The translations under genes and the position numbers were made by a program. From an uncultured Bacteroidales bacterium (GTDB taxonomy: Bacteria; Bacteroidota; Bacteroidia; Bacteroidales; FEN-979), in NCBI GenBank assembly GCA_903845055.1, contig CAIMWF010000010.1, positions 1-34,862 of the forward strand: 34,862 nt of DNA, in the 5' to 3' direction. Positions 23,848 through 33,340 of this stretch are shown piece after piece. The notes under the pieces were generated by a model. That model ran no database searches, was not told the DNA's origin, and saw nothing but the letters and a program-made list of their open reading frames with translations. Within the stretch, counting starts at the first letter, position 1, and each line of letters begins with the position of its first letter.

Positions 23848-23935
23848 AAAATGGTAAATGGCAAGATGGTAAAATGGTAAGATGCGAGATAGCAACCCTG
23901 TTTTTACCATTTTGCATTTTGTCATTTACCATTTT
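23848..23935. repeat. Imperfect 32-bp inverted repeat of AAAATGGTA units in a divergent gap
   Basis: Left arm 23848-23880 and right arm 23904-23935 are near reverse complements built from AAAATGGTA/AAATGGCA-type units; more TACCATTT units continue to 23950. It lies between two divergent genes, so it is not a conventional terminator. The rest of 23674-24020 is AT-rich, with no gene and only a promoter candidate. Confidence 0.65.
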
Positions 23936-23976
23936 GTATTTTACCATTTACTTTTCTTCCTGCCCATTTTTTTTCC

Positions 23977-23985
23977 TACTTTTAT
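23977..23985 (+). promoter_or_regulatory. Promoter candidate for the large T9SS gene
   Basis: TACTTTTAT matches TAnnTTTG except for the final base and lies 36 nt before the ATG at 24021, just after the inverted repeat. The -33 box is not evident. Confidence 0.35.
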
Positions 23986-24020
23986 AGGGTCCAAAAATCT
24001 TTTCATTTTAAAAAACCGCT

Positions 24021-27020
24021 ATGAACAAATTTACCTTCTCCCGGCTTCCCCTGGCCTTTGTCTTCGGGATCCTGGCATTGTTATTCTCCCTCCCTGTCCT
24101 GGCGCAGTACAAGGATAATCCGAACCTTGACCAGGTTCCCCGCTACCTGAGGGAACGGGCCCCGAAGAGCCCCGACCTCCCGCTTTCGACCATCATCACC
24201 GTGAACAATTATGACAATTTCAACCTCGGTGTCGATTTCGGCGAAAGCAACATGGCTGAGAACCCCAACAACCCGCCCTGGTTCTTTACAGCCTACAACA
24301 CCAACACGGCCCATCATACCGAAAACGGCATCGACTGGGCAACCGTCACGCCCGCCTTCGGCGCGACCATGGAGGGGGACCCGGTGGTAACCTACGACAG
24401 CCTCGGCAACTTGTTCTATATGAACATGTACGGAGCGACCATCGCCGGCTGCAAAGTGATGGCCTCCACCAACAACGGCGTTTCCTGGGGACCCTCCATT
24501 ACGGCCATTGCCGGGAACGACAAGAACTGGATCGCCTGCGACCAGACCAACGGTCCCTATGCCAATTATGTATATACCACCATGACCAACGGGGGGCCCC
24601 CGGGGAATTTTGCCCGCAGCACCGACCATGGCCTCACCTTTACCTCGACCTTTGCACCCACCACCCAGCAGATCCCGGGGATGATGGTTTGCGTCGGCCC
24701 CGAAGGGAACGTGCAGGGCGGTGCCGTGCATGTGGTCACCAACAGCGGCAGCTCCTTCACCTCCACCTACACCTTTTATCTCTCCATCGACGGCGGGGTA
24801 ACGTTCACCCAGAAGTCGACCCAGCAGTTCTGCAATACCGTCGGCAGCCAGGTTGGCGGCAGGAACTCGGTACAGAACATGCGTACCCGGCCCTACCCGA
24901 TGATTGCGGCCGACAACAGCTATGGCCCGCACCGCGGCCGCATGTATTGTGTTTATGCCTCCAACGATCCCCCGGGCGACGGAAACAAACCCGACATCTG
25001 GTGCCGCTATTCCGATAACGACGGAACCACCTGGTCTTCGGCCGTCATCGTCAACGACGATCCCAACACGCAAACCCATCACCAGTGGCACCCGGGCATC
25101 TGGTGCGACAAGCAGACCGGCAGGCTTTATGCCATGTGGATGGACACCCGCGACTGCCCGACCAGCGACAGCGCCATGATCTATGCATCCTATTCCGACA
25201 ACGGCGGTGTTACCTGGGCAGCCAACCAGGTGCTGTCGAACCAGAAAATGAAGATCGACTGCCCCACCTGCGGCGGCGGCGGAACGCCGCGCTACCAGGG
25301 CGACTACAACGGCATCATCTCCAATAAAAAGGTCGGCAACGCCGGCTGGACCGATTTCAGGCAGGGCTCCTTCATGAGCGTGACCTCCTATTTTCCCGAT
25401 TTTGCCATGTCCATCAACCACACCTCCGATACGCTTTACGTGTCAAACGACAGCACCGACTTCGTGGTCAGCGTGCCGGGTGTGAAACTCTATACCGATA
25501 CGGTCATGCTGTCGGGCGTGATCACCCCGACCCCGTCGTCGGGCAGCATCACCTTCCTGTACCCGCAGGGGAACAAGATACTCTCCTTTCCAGGGTCGAA
25601 GATCGTTCGTCTCAAACTGAGCGGGAATGTCCCGCTGGCCGACTACCAGGCGACCTTCTATGCGAAGGGGCCCAATGGCACCCCCGCGCACCAGCGCACA
25701 GCCACCATCAAGGTGCTGGCCTCCCTGTCGCTTTCGGTATCGGTTACGGCAACACCCACCACCATATGCCCCGGGGGTACCACGCAGTTGCAGGCCTTTG
25801 CGAGCGGCGGGAACAATCCCTACACCTATGCATGGACCTCCAACCCGCCGGGATTCACCTCCACCCAGGCCAGCCCGACCGCATCACCGACCGTCAACAC
25901 CCGTTACATCTGCACGGTGCATGACAATGCCGCGCATGTCGCCAAAGACAGTGTCATGGTAACGATGAGCAGTGTTCCCGCAAACCCGGGTACCATTTCG
26001 GGCAACGCGGCTCCCTGTATGTCGACCAACGCCAGCTACAGCATCGGCCCGGTAACCGGTGCCACCACCTATAACTGGACGGTTCCCGCAAATGCCACCA
26101 TTCTTTCGGGACAGAATACCACCGCCATTTCCGTTGCATGGGGAACCACCTCGGGGAATGTGACCGTTACCGCAGGGAACAGTTGCGGAAACGGAACCGC
26201 CAGCCAGCTTGCCGTAACACTTGCTCCCGCGCCCACTACCCCGGGTACCATCACCGGACCTGCAACCGTTTGCACCGGGACCACGGTCAACTTCAGCGTA
26301 CCAACCGTTACGGGCGTGACCAACAACTGGACCGTGCCTTCTGACGCCACGATCACGGCAGGACAGGGAACACCTGCCATTACCGTTCATTGGGGGATCA
26401 GCGCCGGCTTTGTCAGCGTGGATGCGCAGATCGCCACCTGCATCAGTACGGCAACCACCCTGGCGGTTAACACGGAGACCCTGCCCGCTGCGGCCCAGGC
26501 GGTATCGGGTCCCGATACGGTATGCCAGGGACTGGGCGGTTACCAGTTTACCGTTCCGCTCATCTCCAATGCCTCCACCTATGTATGGAACCTGCCGACG
26601 GGTGCCACCATTTCACAGGGACAGGGTACCAATTCGGTGGTAGTTGCCTTCAGCGCTTCAGCTGTTTCGGGCAATGTTACGGCAGCGGGCAGCAACCTTT
26701 GCGGCACCGGCACGGAGGGGTCGAAATTCGTCAAGGTAATGGTCTGCACGGGGATCGGCACCAACCCGCTCCGGTCGCAGGTCGTCCTCTATCCCAACCC
26801 GGTTCACGGTCTTCTTACGCTTTCGGTCACAGGAAGCGAGAAACAGCTCCGGGTGCTTATTACCGATGCAACCGGCCGCAACGTGTACGACCAGTCGCTC
26901 AACAATCTCCCGGCCGAATATACGCGGCAGATCGATGTCAGCAGGTTTGCAAAGGGAGTTTACATGATCAGGCTCACCAACGATTCAAGGGTCTTTTCCG
27001 GGAAGTTCGAGGTGGAATAA
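24021..27020 (+). CDS. Large secreted protein: Asp-box (sialidase-like) propeller, PKD-like domains, T9SS sorting domain
   Basis: 999 residues. Signal peptide to residue 29 (LPVLAQ). Residues ~55-465 hold five Asp boxes (S-x-D/N-x-G-x-T-W/F) at 149, 200, 255, 331 and 392, as in sialidase/BNR propellers; the sialidase arginine triad and FRIP motif were not identified, so a binding role is as likely as an enzyme. The His/Trp/Cys-rich stretch HHQWHPGIWC (353-362) and the CPTCGGGG motif near 425 may hold a metal. Ig/PKD-like domains follow (VTATPTTICPGGTTQLQAF, then three repeats beginning PGTISG, PGTITG and AAQAVSG) to about 915. The last ~75 residues (VVLYPNPVHGLLTLSV ... KGVYMIRLTNDS ... GKFEVE) are a T9SS sorting domain. 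It stands alone between two AAAATGGTA repeats. Confidence 0.87.
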   Translation: MNKFTFSRLPLAFVFGILALLFSLPVLAQYKDNPNLDQVPRYLRERAPKSPDLPLSTIITVNNYDNFNLGVDFGESNMAENPNNPPWFFTAYNTNTAHHTENGIDWATVTPAFGATMEGDPVVTYDSLGNLFYMNMYGATIAGCKVMASTNNGVSWGPSITAIAGNDKNWIACDQTNGPYANYVYTTMTNGGPPGNFARSTDHGLTFTSTFAPTTQQIPGMMVCVGPEGNVQGGAVHVVTNSGSSFTSTYTFYLSIDGGVTFTQKSTQQFCNTVGSQVGGRNSVQNMRTRPYPMIAADNSYGPHRGRMYCVYASNDPPGDGNKPDIWCRYSDNDGTTWSSAVIVNDDPNTQTHHQWHPGIWCDKQTGRLYAMWMDTRDCPTSDSAMIYASYSDNGGVTWAANQVLSNQKMKIDCPTCGGGGTPRYQGDYNGIISNKKVGNAGWTDFRQGSFMSVTSYFPDFAMSINHTSDTLYVSNDSTDFVVSVPGVKLYTDTVMLSGVITPTPSSGSITFLYPQGNKILSFPGSKIVRLKLSGNVPLADYQATFYAKGPNGTPAHQRTATIKVLASLSLSVSVTATPTTICPGGTTQLQAFASGGNNPYTYAWTSNPPGFTSTQASPTASPTVNTRYICTVHDNAAHVAKDSVMVTMSSVPANPGTISGNAAPCMSTNASYSIGPVTGATTYNWTVPANATILSGQNTTAISVAWGTTSGNVTVTAGNSCGNGTASQLAVTLAPAPTTPGTITGPATVCTGTTVNFSVPTVTGVTNNWTVPSDATITAGQGTPAITVHWGISAGFVSVDAQIATCISTATTLAVNTETLPAAAQAVSGPDTVCQGLGGYQFTVPLISNASTYVWNLPTGATISQGQGTNSVVVAFSASAVSGNVTAAGSNLCGTGTEGSKFVKVMVCTGIGTNPLRSQVVLYPNPVHGLLTLSVTGSEKQLRVLITDATGRNVYDQSLNNLPAEYTRQIDVSRFAKGVYMIRLTNDSRVFSGKFEVE

Positions 27021-27033
27021 GATCAGCAGCAAA

Positions 27034-27080
27034 AAATGAAAAATGGCAAAACGGACTTCCCGTTTTGCCATTTTTCATTT
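27034..27080. terminator. Perfect 21-bp hairpin between convergent genes
   Basis: Arms 27034-27054 and 27060-27080 are exact reverse complements with a 5-nt loop (ACTTC). The right arm holds T runs. It lies 14 nt after the T9SS gene stop and 80 nt from the phosphatase stop, so it can terminate in both directions. The following bases (27081-27115) carry further ACCATTTTA units of the same repeat family as 23848-23935. Confidence 0.75.
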
Positions 27081-27161
27081 AACCATTTTACTATTTTACC
27101 ATTTTACCATTTGCAGATCATGCCCCGCGTATGAAAAATGGTTGGTAAGCCTGCGGGGAGG

Positions 27162-28133
27162 CTATTTGTAGCCCCTGCTGTAATGATAGATCATATTGCC
27201 CGAGGTACCCACAAAACAAACCCTTATATTGTCGGATTTAAGCGAAACAACCGTAAAGGCAGGTTCCGAACCACTGAATACCGTCAGGTCGTTGGAACTG
27301 TTCTCACGGGTATCTCCCCCGGTCCCGGTAACGATGTAATCGAGGTTGCCATTTTTTTCCTTCAGGTGCTGAAGGTCATGATCGTGGCCGCAGAAATAGA
27401 ATTGGGCATGATACTGTTCGAGTAACGGCTTAACCCGGTCGATCATTTCTTTGGTGTTTCCGTGTTTGTGGCTTGCGGAATAAATCGGATGGTGGCCAAA
27501 CACCAGGATCCATTGTTCCCGGGAATTTTTCAACACCTCTTTCAGCCATTTCATTTCCGCTGCGGTATCCTGTTGCGTAATCTCAGGGTATTCGCCCGTT
27601 CTTGTATAATACTCACCTACCAGGGGAGGAGTATCCAGAAAAATTAACCTCGCTGAAATGGAATCATTGATTTTTTTGGCAAAGGTGTAATAATGATCCG
27701 TAAGCCTCCAGCGACGGCTGATTTTGGAATAGTTTATTTCGGCCTGCGGACTGCCTTTGTAATCGTGGTTCCCCAGCACGGGAAACCATTCAACGTGGAG
27801 TGAAAGGGGTTTGTAAACATTCTCGAAATTCGCCGCCCACAAAGGATCCTGGGTGGAGGCGACCCCGCTTATCTGGAAGTTATCCCCGCATGAAACTATA
27901 AACTTTGCATTAACGCTGTCTGCGGTCCTGCCCATCTGGTCAGCGACTTCCTGCTGATGCTTGGCGCCATTCCATCCCCAGTCGCTGACAATGATGAAGT
28001 TGAATGCTTTATTAAATGTTTGGGAAGTGACGGGCGATTGTTTGGAGACAGGTGCGACGGTCTGTCCGTAACTGCTTGAAAAGACTAGAATAACGAACGC
28101 CAGTAAGATAAATATGATGATATTTTTTTTCAT
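27162..28133 (-). CDS. Secreted metallophosphoesterase, purple acid phosphatase (TRAP)-like
   Basis: 323 residues. Signal peptide to about 24 (SSYGQ). The calcineurin-type metal-binding blocks are all present: VSDWGWNG (Asp51), SCGDNF (83-85), GNHDY (121-124), GHHP (213-216) and GHDHD (249-253), the order and spacing seen in tartrate-resistant acid phosphatases. It probably removes phosphate from organic esters outside the cytoplasm. It follows the receptor/lipoprotein/YncE genes on the same strand after a 132-nt gap containing a strong hairpin, so it may be partly uncoupled from their transcription. Confidence 0.9.
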   Translation of the reverse strand: MKKNIIIFILLAFVILVFSSSYGQTVAPVSKQSPVTSQTFNKAFNFIIVSDWGWNGAKHQQEVADQMGRTADSVNAKFIVSCGDNFQISGVASTQDPLWAANFENVYKPLSLHVEWFPVLGNHDYKGSPQAEINYSKISRRWRLTDHYYTFAKKINDSISARLIFLDTPPLVGEYYTRTGEYPEITQQDTAAEMKWLKEVLKNSREQWILVFGHHPIYSASHKHGNTKEMIDRVKPLLEQYHAQFYFCGHDHDLQHLKEKNGNLDYIVTGTGGDTRENSSNDLTVFSGSEPAFTVVSLKSDNIRVCFVGTSGNMIYHYSRGYK

Positions 28134-28176
28134 TTGAATAAGGATTTAGTTGATTTCTACAGATGAAGTTAAAACA

Positions 28177-28220
28177 AAACATCCATGGCATCTGCTGATG
28201 TTTCAATGCCATGGATGTTT
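28177..28220 (-). terminator. 15-bp perfect hairpin between the YncE-like and phosphatase genes
   Basis: AAACATCCATGGCAT (28177-28191) is the exact reverse complement of 28206-28220, with a 14-nt loop. On the minus strand it is followed by TTGTTTTAAC. It starts 46 nt after the YncE-like stop and could terminate or attenuate read-through into the phosphatase gene, or protect the upstream mRNA 3' end. Confidence 0.65.
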
Positions 28221-28265
28221 CGATGAATTACTGCAAAAAGATCATTGACAATCAGCCCTTTGCTG

Positions 28266-29294
28266 TCATTTTGGTGCAATATCCAGAATAACAAATGAAC
28301 CGGGTGCTACGGTTGGTTTACCCCCCTCTGTCGGGGTTTCAAAGTTAGCGGAAGGCAGGTAGGCGTGATGTGTCAGTTTGTTCACGGTCATGGTTTTGGC
28401 GCCTTTTTGGGTCGGAAAGGTCTCTAAAACCGCGTATTTCCCGTCTGCCCCTTCCTGTACGATCGTCAGCGACCCTTCACCATTTGAACTGAATGCACGT
28501 TTTAAACCCGGGTCGAACGCCGCACCGTCAGGTTTCCCGCCAATAGGCACGGTGGTGATCACTTTGCCGGTTTCGGCATCAAGCACAACCATCAGGTTAT
28601 TGGCACAAACGCTGAACAAACGATGCCTGTCATTGTCGAGGGCCAGCCCTGTCGGTTCTTTACCCTCTCCCAAAGACCACTCATTTTCCACCTTGAACGA
28701 TTTTGAATTGATGACGTCAACTTTGCCTTTATCCTCCAGGTTGACGAAAACCCTGCCTTTCCCATCCGTTACCGAAAACTCCGGATTCCCGGTAAAGGAG
28801 ATGTTCGCTACGATCTCATCGGTCTTCGCATCAATGACGGAAGCGTTGTTTGAATGACCATTAAATACGAAAACCTTCTGGCTGAATAAATCAAACAGGA
28901 TGGCATCCGGACTTTTTCCGGGAATCACAATTTTCTTACTTACTTTAAAAGTTTTGGTATCGAAAACCGTCACCGCGTTATCATTCTTGGTGCTGATATA
29001 ACCTTTGTTGAGATCATGGGCAACGGCAATGCCGTGCACCCCATCAAGCCCGGTAATCCTCCCGATTTCGGTTCCTTTCTCTTCATCCACAACCTGGACC
29101 ATATTTCCATGCGAAACATAAAGTCTTTTGGCTGCATCATCTGAAAAAAGATAATCCCATTTTTCATTCCCTTCGAGAGGAATTTTGTTCATAATTTTAT
29201 AACCGGATGAACTTTCCTGTGCATGTAAGGACAACAGCGGGTTTCCGCAAATCAACACGCAGATAAAAAATAACATTCTCATTTGCTCTTTCAT
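28266..29294 (-). CDS. YncE-like secreted beta-propeller protein
   Basis: 342 residues. Signal peptide to about 26 (SLHAQ). Repeats of about 42 residues have the YVTN/YncE pattern: RLYVSHGNMVQVVDEEKG, GYISTKNDNAVTVFDTKTF, KVFVFNGHSNNASVIDAKTD, RVFVNLEDKGKVDVINSKSF, RLFSVCANNLMVVLDAETG. Together they make a seven-bladed propeller. In E. coli the yncE gene lies beside the TonB-dependent receptor gene yncD; here the YncE-like gene is likewise in a receptor operon, 17 nt after the beta-helix lipoprotein gene. A role as a periplasmic ligand-binding partner of the receptor is an inference. Confidence 0.88.
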   Translation of the reverse strand: MKEQMRMLFFICVLICGNPLLSLHAQESSSGYKIMNKIPLEGNEKWDYLFSDDAAKRLYVSHGNMVQVVDEEKGTEIGRITGLDGVHGIAVAHDLNKGYISTKNDNAVTVFDTKTFKVSKKIVIPGKSPDAILFDLFSQKVFVFNGHSNNASVIDAKTDEIVANISFTGNPEFSVTDGKGRVFVNLEDKGKVDVINSKSFKVENEWSLGEGKEPTGLALDNDRHRLFSVCANNLMVVLDAETGKVITTVPIGGKPDGAAFDPGLKRAFSSNGEGSLTIVQEGADGKYAVLETFPTQKGAKTMTVNKLTHHAYLPSANFETPTEGGKPTVAPGSFVILDIAPK

Positions 29295-29311
29295 GGGTTG
29301 TTTTAACTGAT

Positions 29312-30601
29312 TTATGGTTTTAAAATGGGCAAATGTTTGTTACCATGACCATCACCCGGGTATGCGCCCATGTCTTTATTCAGGGGCATCGGGGAACCAA
29401 TGGTAAAAGGAAACAAGGTACCGCTGGTGGTACCCGCATTCAGTGCCGGCGAAGCGGATGCGAGGGAAGGCACGTTTTTATCCTGGTTACAAACAGTTAT
29501 ATCCGGATCGTAGTGGGTAAATACGGTGCCGCAGGCGGTAAGCCCGTATGAAACTTTGTCGGTCGGTTGGGGAACCCCGTTGGAACCCTGGATATAAGGA
29601 TTGTTTGTTTCGACATTGGAAGAATCCGAAGCCTGGGCGTAATACATAAAAATCAGGTTGTTGCTGTACGAAGTATTGGCCATGTCGCAACCGGTTGCAC
29701 TTTTTGCAAGATGGATCCCGTTACGGCAGCCTACGATCACATTGTTATAAACCTTACCGGCGGAGTTTGCATCCAGGTAGATCGCGGATGAAAGTTCACC
29801 AATTTTCCTCCAGTTCCCGTTCACAATGGTATTATTGTAGATATTAAACCTTGTTTCAGGCAGGGGGACGGTTTTGCTGGTATTTAATTTTATGCCGCTG
29901 TTGGCCGAACTCCAGATGTAGTTGAAAGCGATATCTCCGTGTGCACCTTTTTTAATGTTGATCAAATCGCCGTCTGAACCTCCCAACCGCTGCAGAACAT
30001 TCCTTTTGATACTGCAGGTAATATCGCCCGCTAAATGAATACCGTCATCGATACCTCCAAACATCCAGTTGTCTTCAAAGATGATTTTTGCACCGACATT
30101 GTAATTCTGACTCCCTTCCACGTCGAAACTTGCCTGGGCGCTGCCAGTCTGATCAGGACCGCCCGTATAATTGATGTGCGTAAAGGTTATACTTACAAAA
30201 AGCGAAGTGGAGTCAACCAGGAATCCTCCCCAATAACCTGATTGTCCGAGATTTGCATAAGCAAGAGACTCATTGCTGGTTGTAAAGGTGATGGGTTTGC
30301 TTTCGGTTCCGTTGCAGATCAGGGTACCTGCAATTTCAATATGGAAGTTCCCGGTGGCAATGACTTTAACACCCGGGGAAACGCCAAATGAATCGGATTT
30401 GTTAACAATCATATCCCCGTCAAGATAGTAGGTTGAATCAGGTTTTAAACTGCCTTTCAAGGTACCATGCAGGTGACTGCCCGTAATATAGGAACCGGCA
30501 GGCGGTTTAATGTCGTTTGTAGAGGTACTCTCTTTTTTACAGGAGCTAAGCGAATACGCCAATACCCCGGTTACAAATAAAAATAATGTAAAGTTTCTCA
30601 T
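29312..30601 (-). CDS. Surface lipoprotein with right-handed parallel beta-helix
   Basis: 429 residues. The lipoprotein signal ends in YSLSSC (Cys21). The body has the stacked short beta-strand pattern of pectate-lyase-like beta-helices (repeats such as GAKIIFEDNWMFGGIDDGIHL, split as strand-Asn-turn units, IKRNVLQRLGG, FNIYNNTIVNGNW and VYNNVIVGCRNGIHL). I see no convincing lyase catalytic set, so it may bind rather than cut its ligand. It is 18 nt after the TonB-dependent receptor gene and 17 nt before the YncE-like gene, so it probably serves the receptor the way SusD-like lipoproteins serve SusC receptors. That partnership is inferred from position. Confidence 0.82.
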   Translation of the reverse strand: MRNFTLFLFVTGVLAYSLSSCKKESTSTNDIKPPAGSYITGSHLHGTLKGSLKPDSTYYLDGDMIVNKSDSFGVSPGVKVIATGNFHIEIAGTLICNGTESKPITFTTSNESLAYANLGQSGYWGGFLVDSTSLFVSITFTHINYTGGPDQTGSAQASFDVEGSQNYNVGAKIIFEDNWMFGGIDDGIHLAGDITCSIKRNVLQRLGGSDGDLINIKKGAHGDIAFNYIWSSANSGIKLNTSKTVPLPETRFNIYNNTIVNGNWRKIGELSSAIYLDANSAGKVYNNVIVGCRNGIHLAKSATGCDMANTSYSNNLIFMYYAQASDSSNVETNNPYIQGSNGVPQPTDKVSYGLTACGTVFTHYDPDITVCNQDKNVPSLASASPALNAGTTSGTLFPFTIGSPMPLNKDMGAYPGDGHGNKHLPILKP

Positions 30602-30619
30602 TTTTTAAAATTTTAAAGG

Positions 30620-33340
30620 TTAAAAAGAATATTTAATTTCAACAGAGTAGTTTTGATAATTGTAGGCCTTTCGCACCAGGGTATTGTTCTCTTCTTTCAG
30701 GTACCATGTAATGGGGCTGTTCAGCAGGTTCGAAGCTTTGACCGTTATAAAGAACTTCTTATAAATTCTTTTTTCGAGGGTTATTCCCAGGTTGTGATAA
30801 TTTGCCTGGTACCTGTTAAAACCGAGATGGCTGTTATTGATGGCTGATAGATTTTCGCCCTGCATGGTATAGGTGACACTTGATTTTATGCCGGCCCGCT
30901 TGCTGCGGTAGGAGACACTGGCATTAAAAAGGTGAGGCGATTGACCAACCAGGGTCCTTTTATACCCGACCGTAGGATTGGCAACAAGTACGGTATCTTT
31001 ATAAATATAATCGACGGCTTTGTCCGAAATCTGTGAAAAGGTATAGGTATAGTTGGCGCTGATCCCGAAATTGCCAAAATGTTTGGAGGCAACCAGTTCA
31101 ATACCATAGTTGACGGTGGGGGTCGTTACGTTTGAAGGTCTTGCATTGCCACTTTGATTTAAGATTTCCTCGATTGCATTGATGATTTGTTTGTAGAATA
31201 CTCCGACGGTAAAAACATCCTGCAATTTTGGATATATTTCCCAGCGTAAATCGAAGGAATTCGCGTAAGCGGGTTGCAGGTCGGGATTTCCGCTCTGCCC
31301 TCCGGCCCGGGGATCGTTATAAGGGATTACTTCAGTATAGGTCGGCCGGTTGATCGCCCGGTAATATGAAAAACGCAGGTTTTGGTTTTCTGTAAATTTA
31401 TAAGTCAGATGAAGGCTGGGGAAAAGGTCAAAATTTTGCCTCGTTGATTTTGCAACAGGAAACTGGATGTTGTTCTGGTTATGTTCGGTACGCAGATAGT
31501 AAGTCTCAAACCTTAATCCGAATAAAACCTGGAGTTTACCAAAAGTTGAATTCGCCATGCCATACGCTGCACCTATGTTTTCCCACGCCCTGTAATTACC
31601 GGGGTTTAAATATGCATTTCCTTTTTGTTCCTGGGCATTCTGGTCATTTCTCAGCGGGACCGTTAACAGGTTTGGATTTGGATAATTCTTATAGTTCCTG
31701 TAGGAGGTATCATCATAGGGTTGAAAGAAATATTCATTTGCATAATTTTCCCTGAATTTTTGCCGGTACATGCCACCCGCCTTAAACTCAAACAAATGAT
31801 TGAATACAATGGGTTTGTATTTTATGTTGACATAGGCCGATTTGTTTTCGTCAATATCCCATTGCCAATCCCTTACAACAGGTCGTGAATAATTAAGGTA
31901 TGCCGGGTTGTTTCCACCCTGGGCCAATTCTACGGTTGCAAAATCGGGTGAATCCGAGTTGGCCCTGGCGTACAGGAGCGTCCAGTCAACCGTGAGGTTG
32001 CCCCATAAATTATGTTCACCTGTTAAGGTAGTTAAAGAAATAGCAGAATTATCGGTTTCTGTCTGGGTCGCGATGGGGCGGATAAACTGCCCGTTATTAT
32101 CCGTCTGATGATCTTCATACTTCCTTACCCTCAGTTCTTTCGCAGAGAACAGTGAACTATAGATACTGATCTGGTTATTTTTATTGAACTGGTAATCCAG
32201 CTTCAAATAGCCACCCAGCCGTTGTTGATTTTTACTGTATACCTGGTGTTCCATATACTCGGCCGATGGTTTCCCGTCTTTAAAAGCCGGGACATAACTG
32301 GTGTAATCGTATGTATTGGCAGCAGAGTTGTTTTGATAACTGACAGCCAGCATGACCCCGAATTTTTTCTTAAAAAATCTTTTCCCGCCCGAAAACCCCA
32401 AATTCATATCGGGGCTTGCCGTTTTTGTTGTTGCAATTAAATTGTTCCGGGGAAATTCCGATTCTTTAGCCTGGTAATTGGAGCCATAAAGCTCATTGAA
32501 ATCTTTTTTGGAAACGGTACTGTTGTCGAAGGTTAAGAAGCTGTGGTTTAAGTAATACTGGTTGTACCCGAATCCGGTTTCAAATCGGTAAAATGCGGTA
32601 TCCGGCGCCTGTTTCAATTTGATATTCACGGTGCCGCCGATGGCATCCGCTTCCAGATCGGGGGTTAAAGCTTTTATGACCTCAATCCGCCCCACCAATT
32701 CCGAACTGATGATATCCAGGTTCACCGACCGGCCACTGGAACTGGTGCTTGGCATGAGTGCACCATCAATAAAAGCAGTATTATACCTCGTGGGCATGCC
32801 TCTTAAAATCAGTTGTGAATTGCTGCCAAAACTGTTTTTTGTCATCGAAACACCTGAAACACGCTGCATTACATCTGCCACATTCCGATCGGGCAATGTT
32901 TCAATCTTTTCAGCGGTTATGATATTAAGGACCTGGATTGCATTTTTCTCGGAAAGACGTGCACTGTTCTCCGTGTTTTGGATCCTGGTCCCTACGACAT
33001 TCACCTCGTTGAGGTTTTCCTGTTTTGGCGTCAGTTTGCAGTTGACTTCAGCCACTGCATCACCGGAACCTACCGAAATGATATGTTCATCATTGGAATA
33101 ACCAACATAACTGCAAACCAGTTTATATTTTCCCTTCTCAATGTTCTTTAAACGGTACTCACCATCCGTTCCCGTGGAGGTTCCTTTTCCCAGTTCCTTG
33201 ATCAGTACGGTGGCTCCAAATACCGGTTCTCCTGTTCTTGAATCAACCACTTTTCCCTTTATATCACCGGCAAATGACGAACCAGTTGTGAAAAATAAAA
33301 CAAGAAATGTGAATATCAGATATTTACCTAGTTTGACCAT
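30620..33340 (-). CDS. TonB-dependent outer membrane receptor with N-terminal carboxypeptidase-like domain
   Basis: 906 residues. Signal peptide to ~24 (GSSFAG). A carboxypeptidase-D regulatory-like domain at ~25-105 (GKVVDSRTGEPVFGATV, GTSTGTDGEYRL) precedes the plug at ~120-235 (NVADVMQRVSGVSMT, QLILRGMPTRYNTAFIDG, VIKALTPDLEADAIGGTVN). A barrel follows to the C terminus, ending YSVEIKYSF with the terminal aromatic. The LTPDLEADAIGGTVNIK segment is typical of the TonB-Xanth-Caul receptor group rather than SusC, and no SusD gene is present. It imports a ligand through the outer membrane using TonB energy; the substrate is not deducible. It heads an apparent operon and is divergent from a response-regulator gene. 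Confidence 0.93.
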   Translation of the reverse strand: MVKLGKYLIFTFLVLFFTTGSSFAGDIKGKVVDSRTGEPVFGATVLIKELGKGTSTGTDGEYRLKNIEKGKYKLVCSYVGYSNDEHIISVGSGDAVAEVNCKLTPKQENLNEVNVVGTRIQNTENSARLSEKNAIQVLNIITAEKIETLPDRNVADVMQRVSGVSMTKNSFGSNSQLILRGMPTRYNTAFIDGALMPSTSSSGRSVNLDIISSELVGRIEVIKALTPDLEADAIGGTVNIKLKQAPDTAFYRFETGFGYNQYYLNHSFLTFDNSTVSKKDFNELYGSNYQAKESEFPRNNLIATTKTASPDMNLGFSGGKRFFKKKFGVMLAVSYQNNSAANTYDYTSYVPAFKDGKPSAEYMEHQVYSKNQQRLGGYLKLDYQFNKNNQISIYSSLFSAKELRVRKYEDHQTDNNGQFIRPIATQTETDNSAISLTTLTGEHNLWGNLTVDWTLLYARANSDSPDFATVELAQGGNNPAYLNYSRPVVRDWQWDIDENKSAYVNIKYKPIVFNHLFEFKAGGMYRQKFRENYANEYFFQPYDDTSYRNYKNYPNPNLLTVPLRNDQNAQEQKGNAYLNPGNYRAWENIGAAYGMANSTFGKLQVLFGLRFETYYLRTEHNQNNIQFPVAKSTRQNFDLFPSLHLTYKFTENQNLRFSYYRAINRPTYTEVIPYNDPRAGGQSGNPDLQPAYANSFDLRWEIYPKLQDVFTVGVFYKQIINAIEEILNQSGNARPSNVTTPTVNYGIELVASKHFGNFGISANYTYTFSQISDKAVDYIYKDTVLVANPTVGYKRTLVGQSPHLFNASVSYRSKRAGIKSSVTYTMQGENLSAINNSHLGFNRYQANYHNLGITLEKRIYKKFFITVKASNLLNSPITWYLKEENNTLVRKAYNYQNYSVEIKYSF

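Noticed and set aside
24081-25421. 446-residue open frame on the minus strand
   Set aside because: Gly/Val/His-rich antisense shadow of the large T9SS gene; no start signal or motif.
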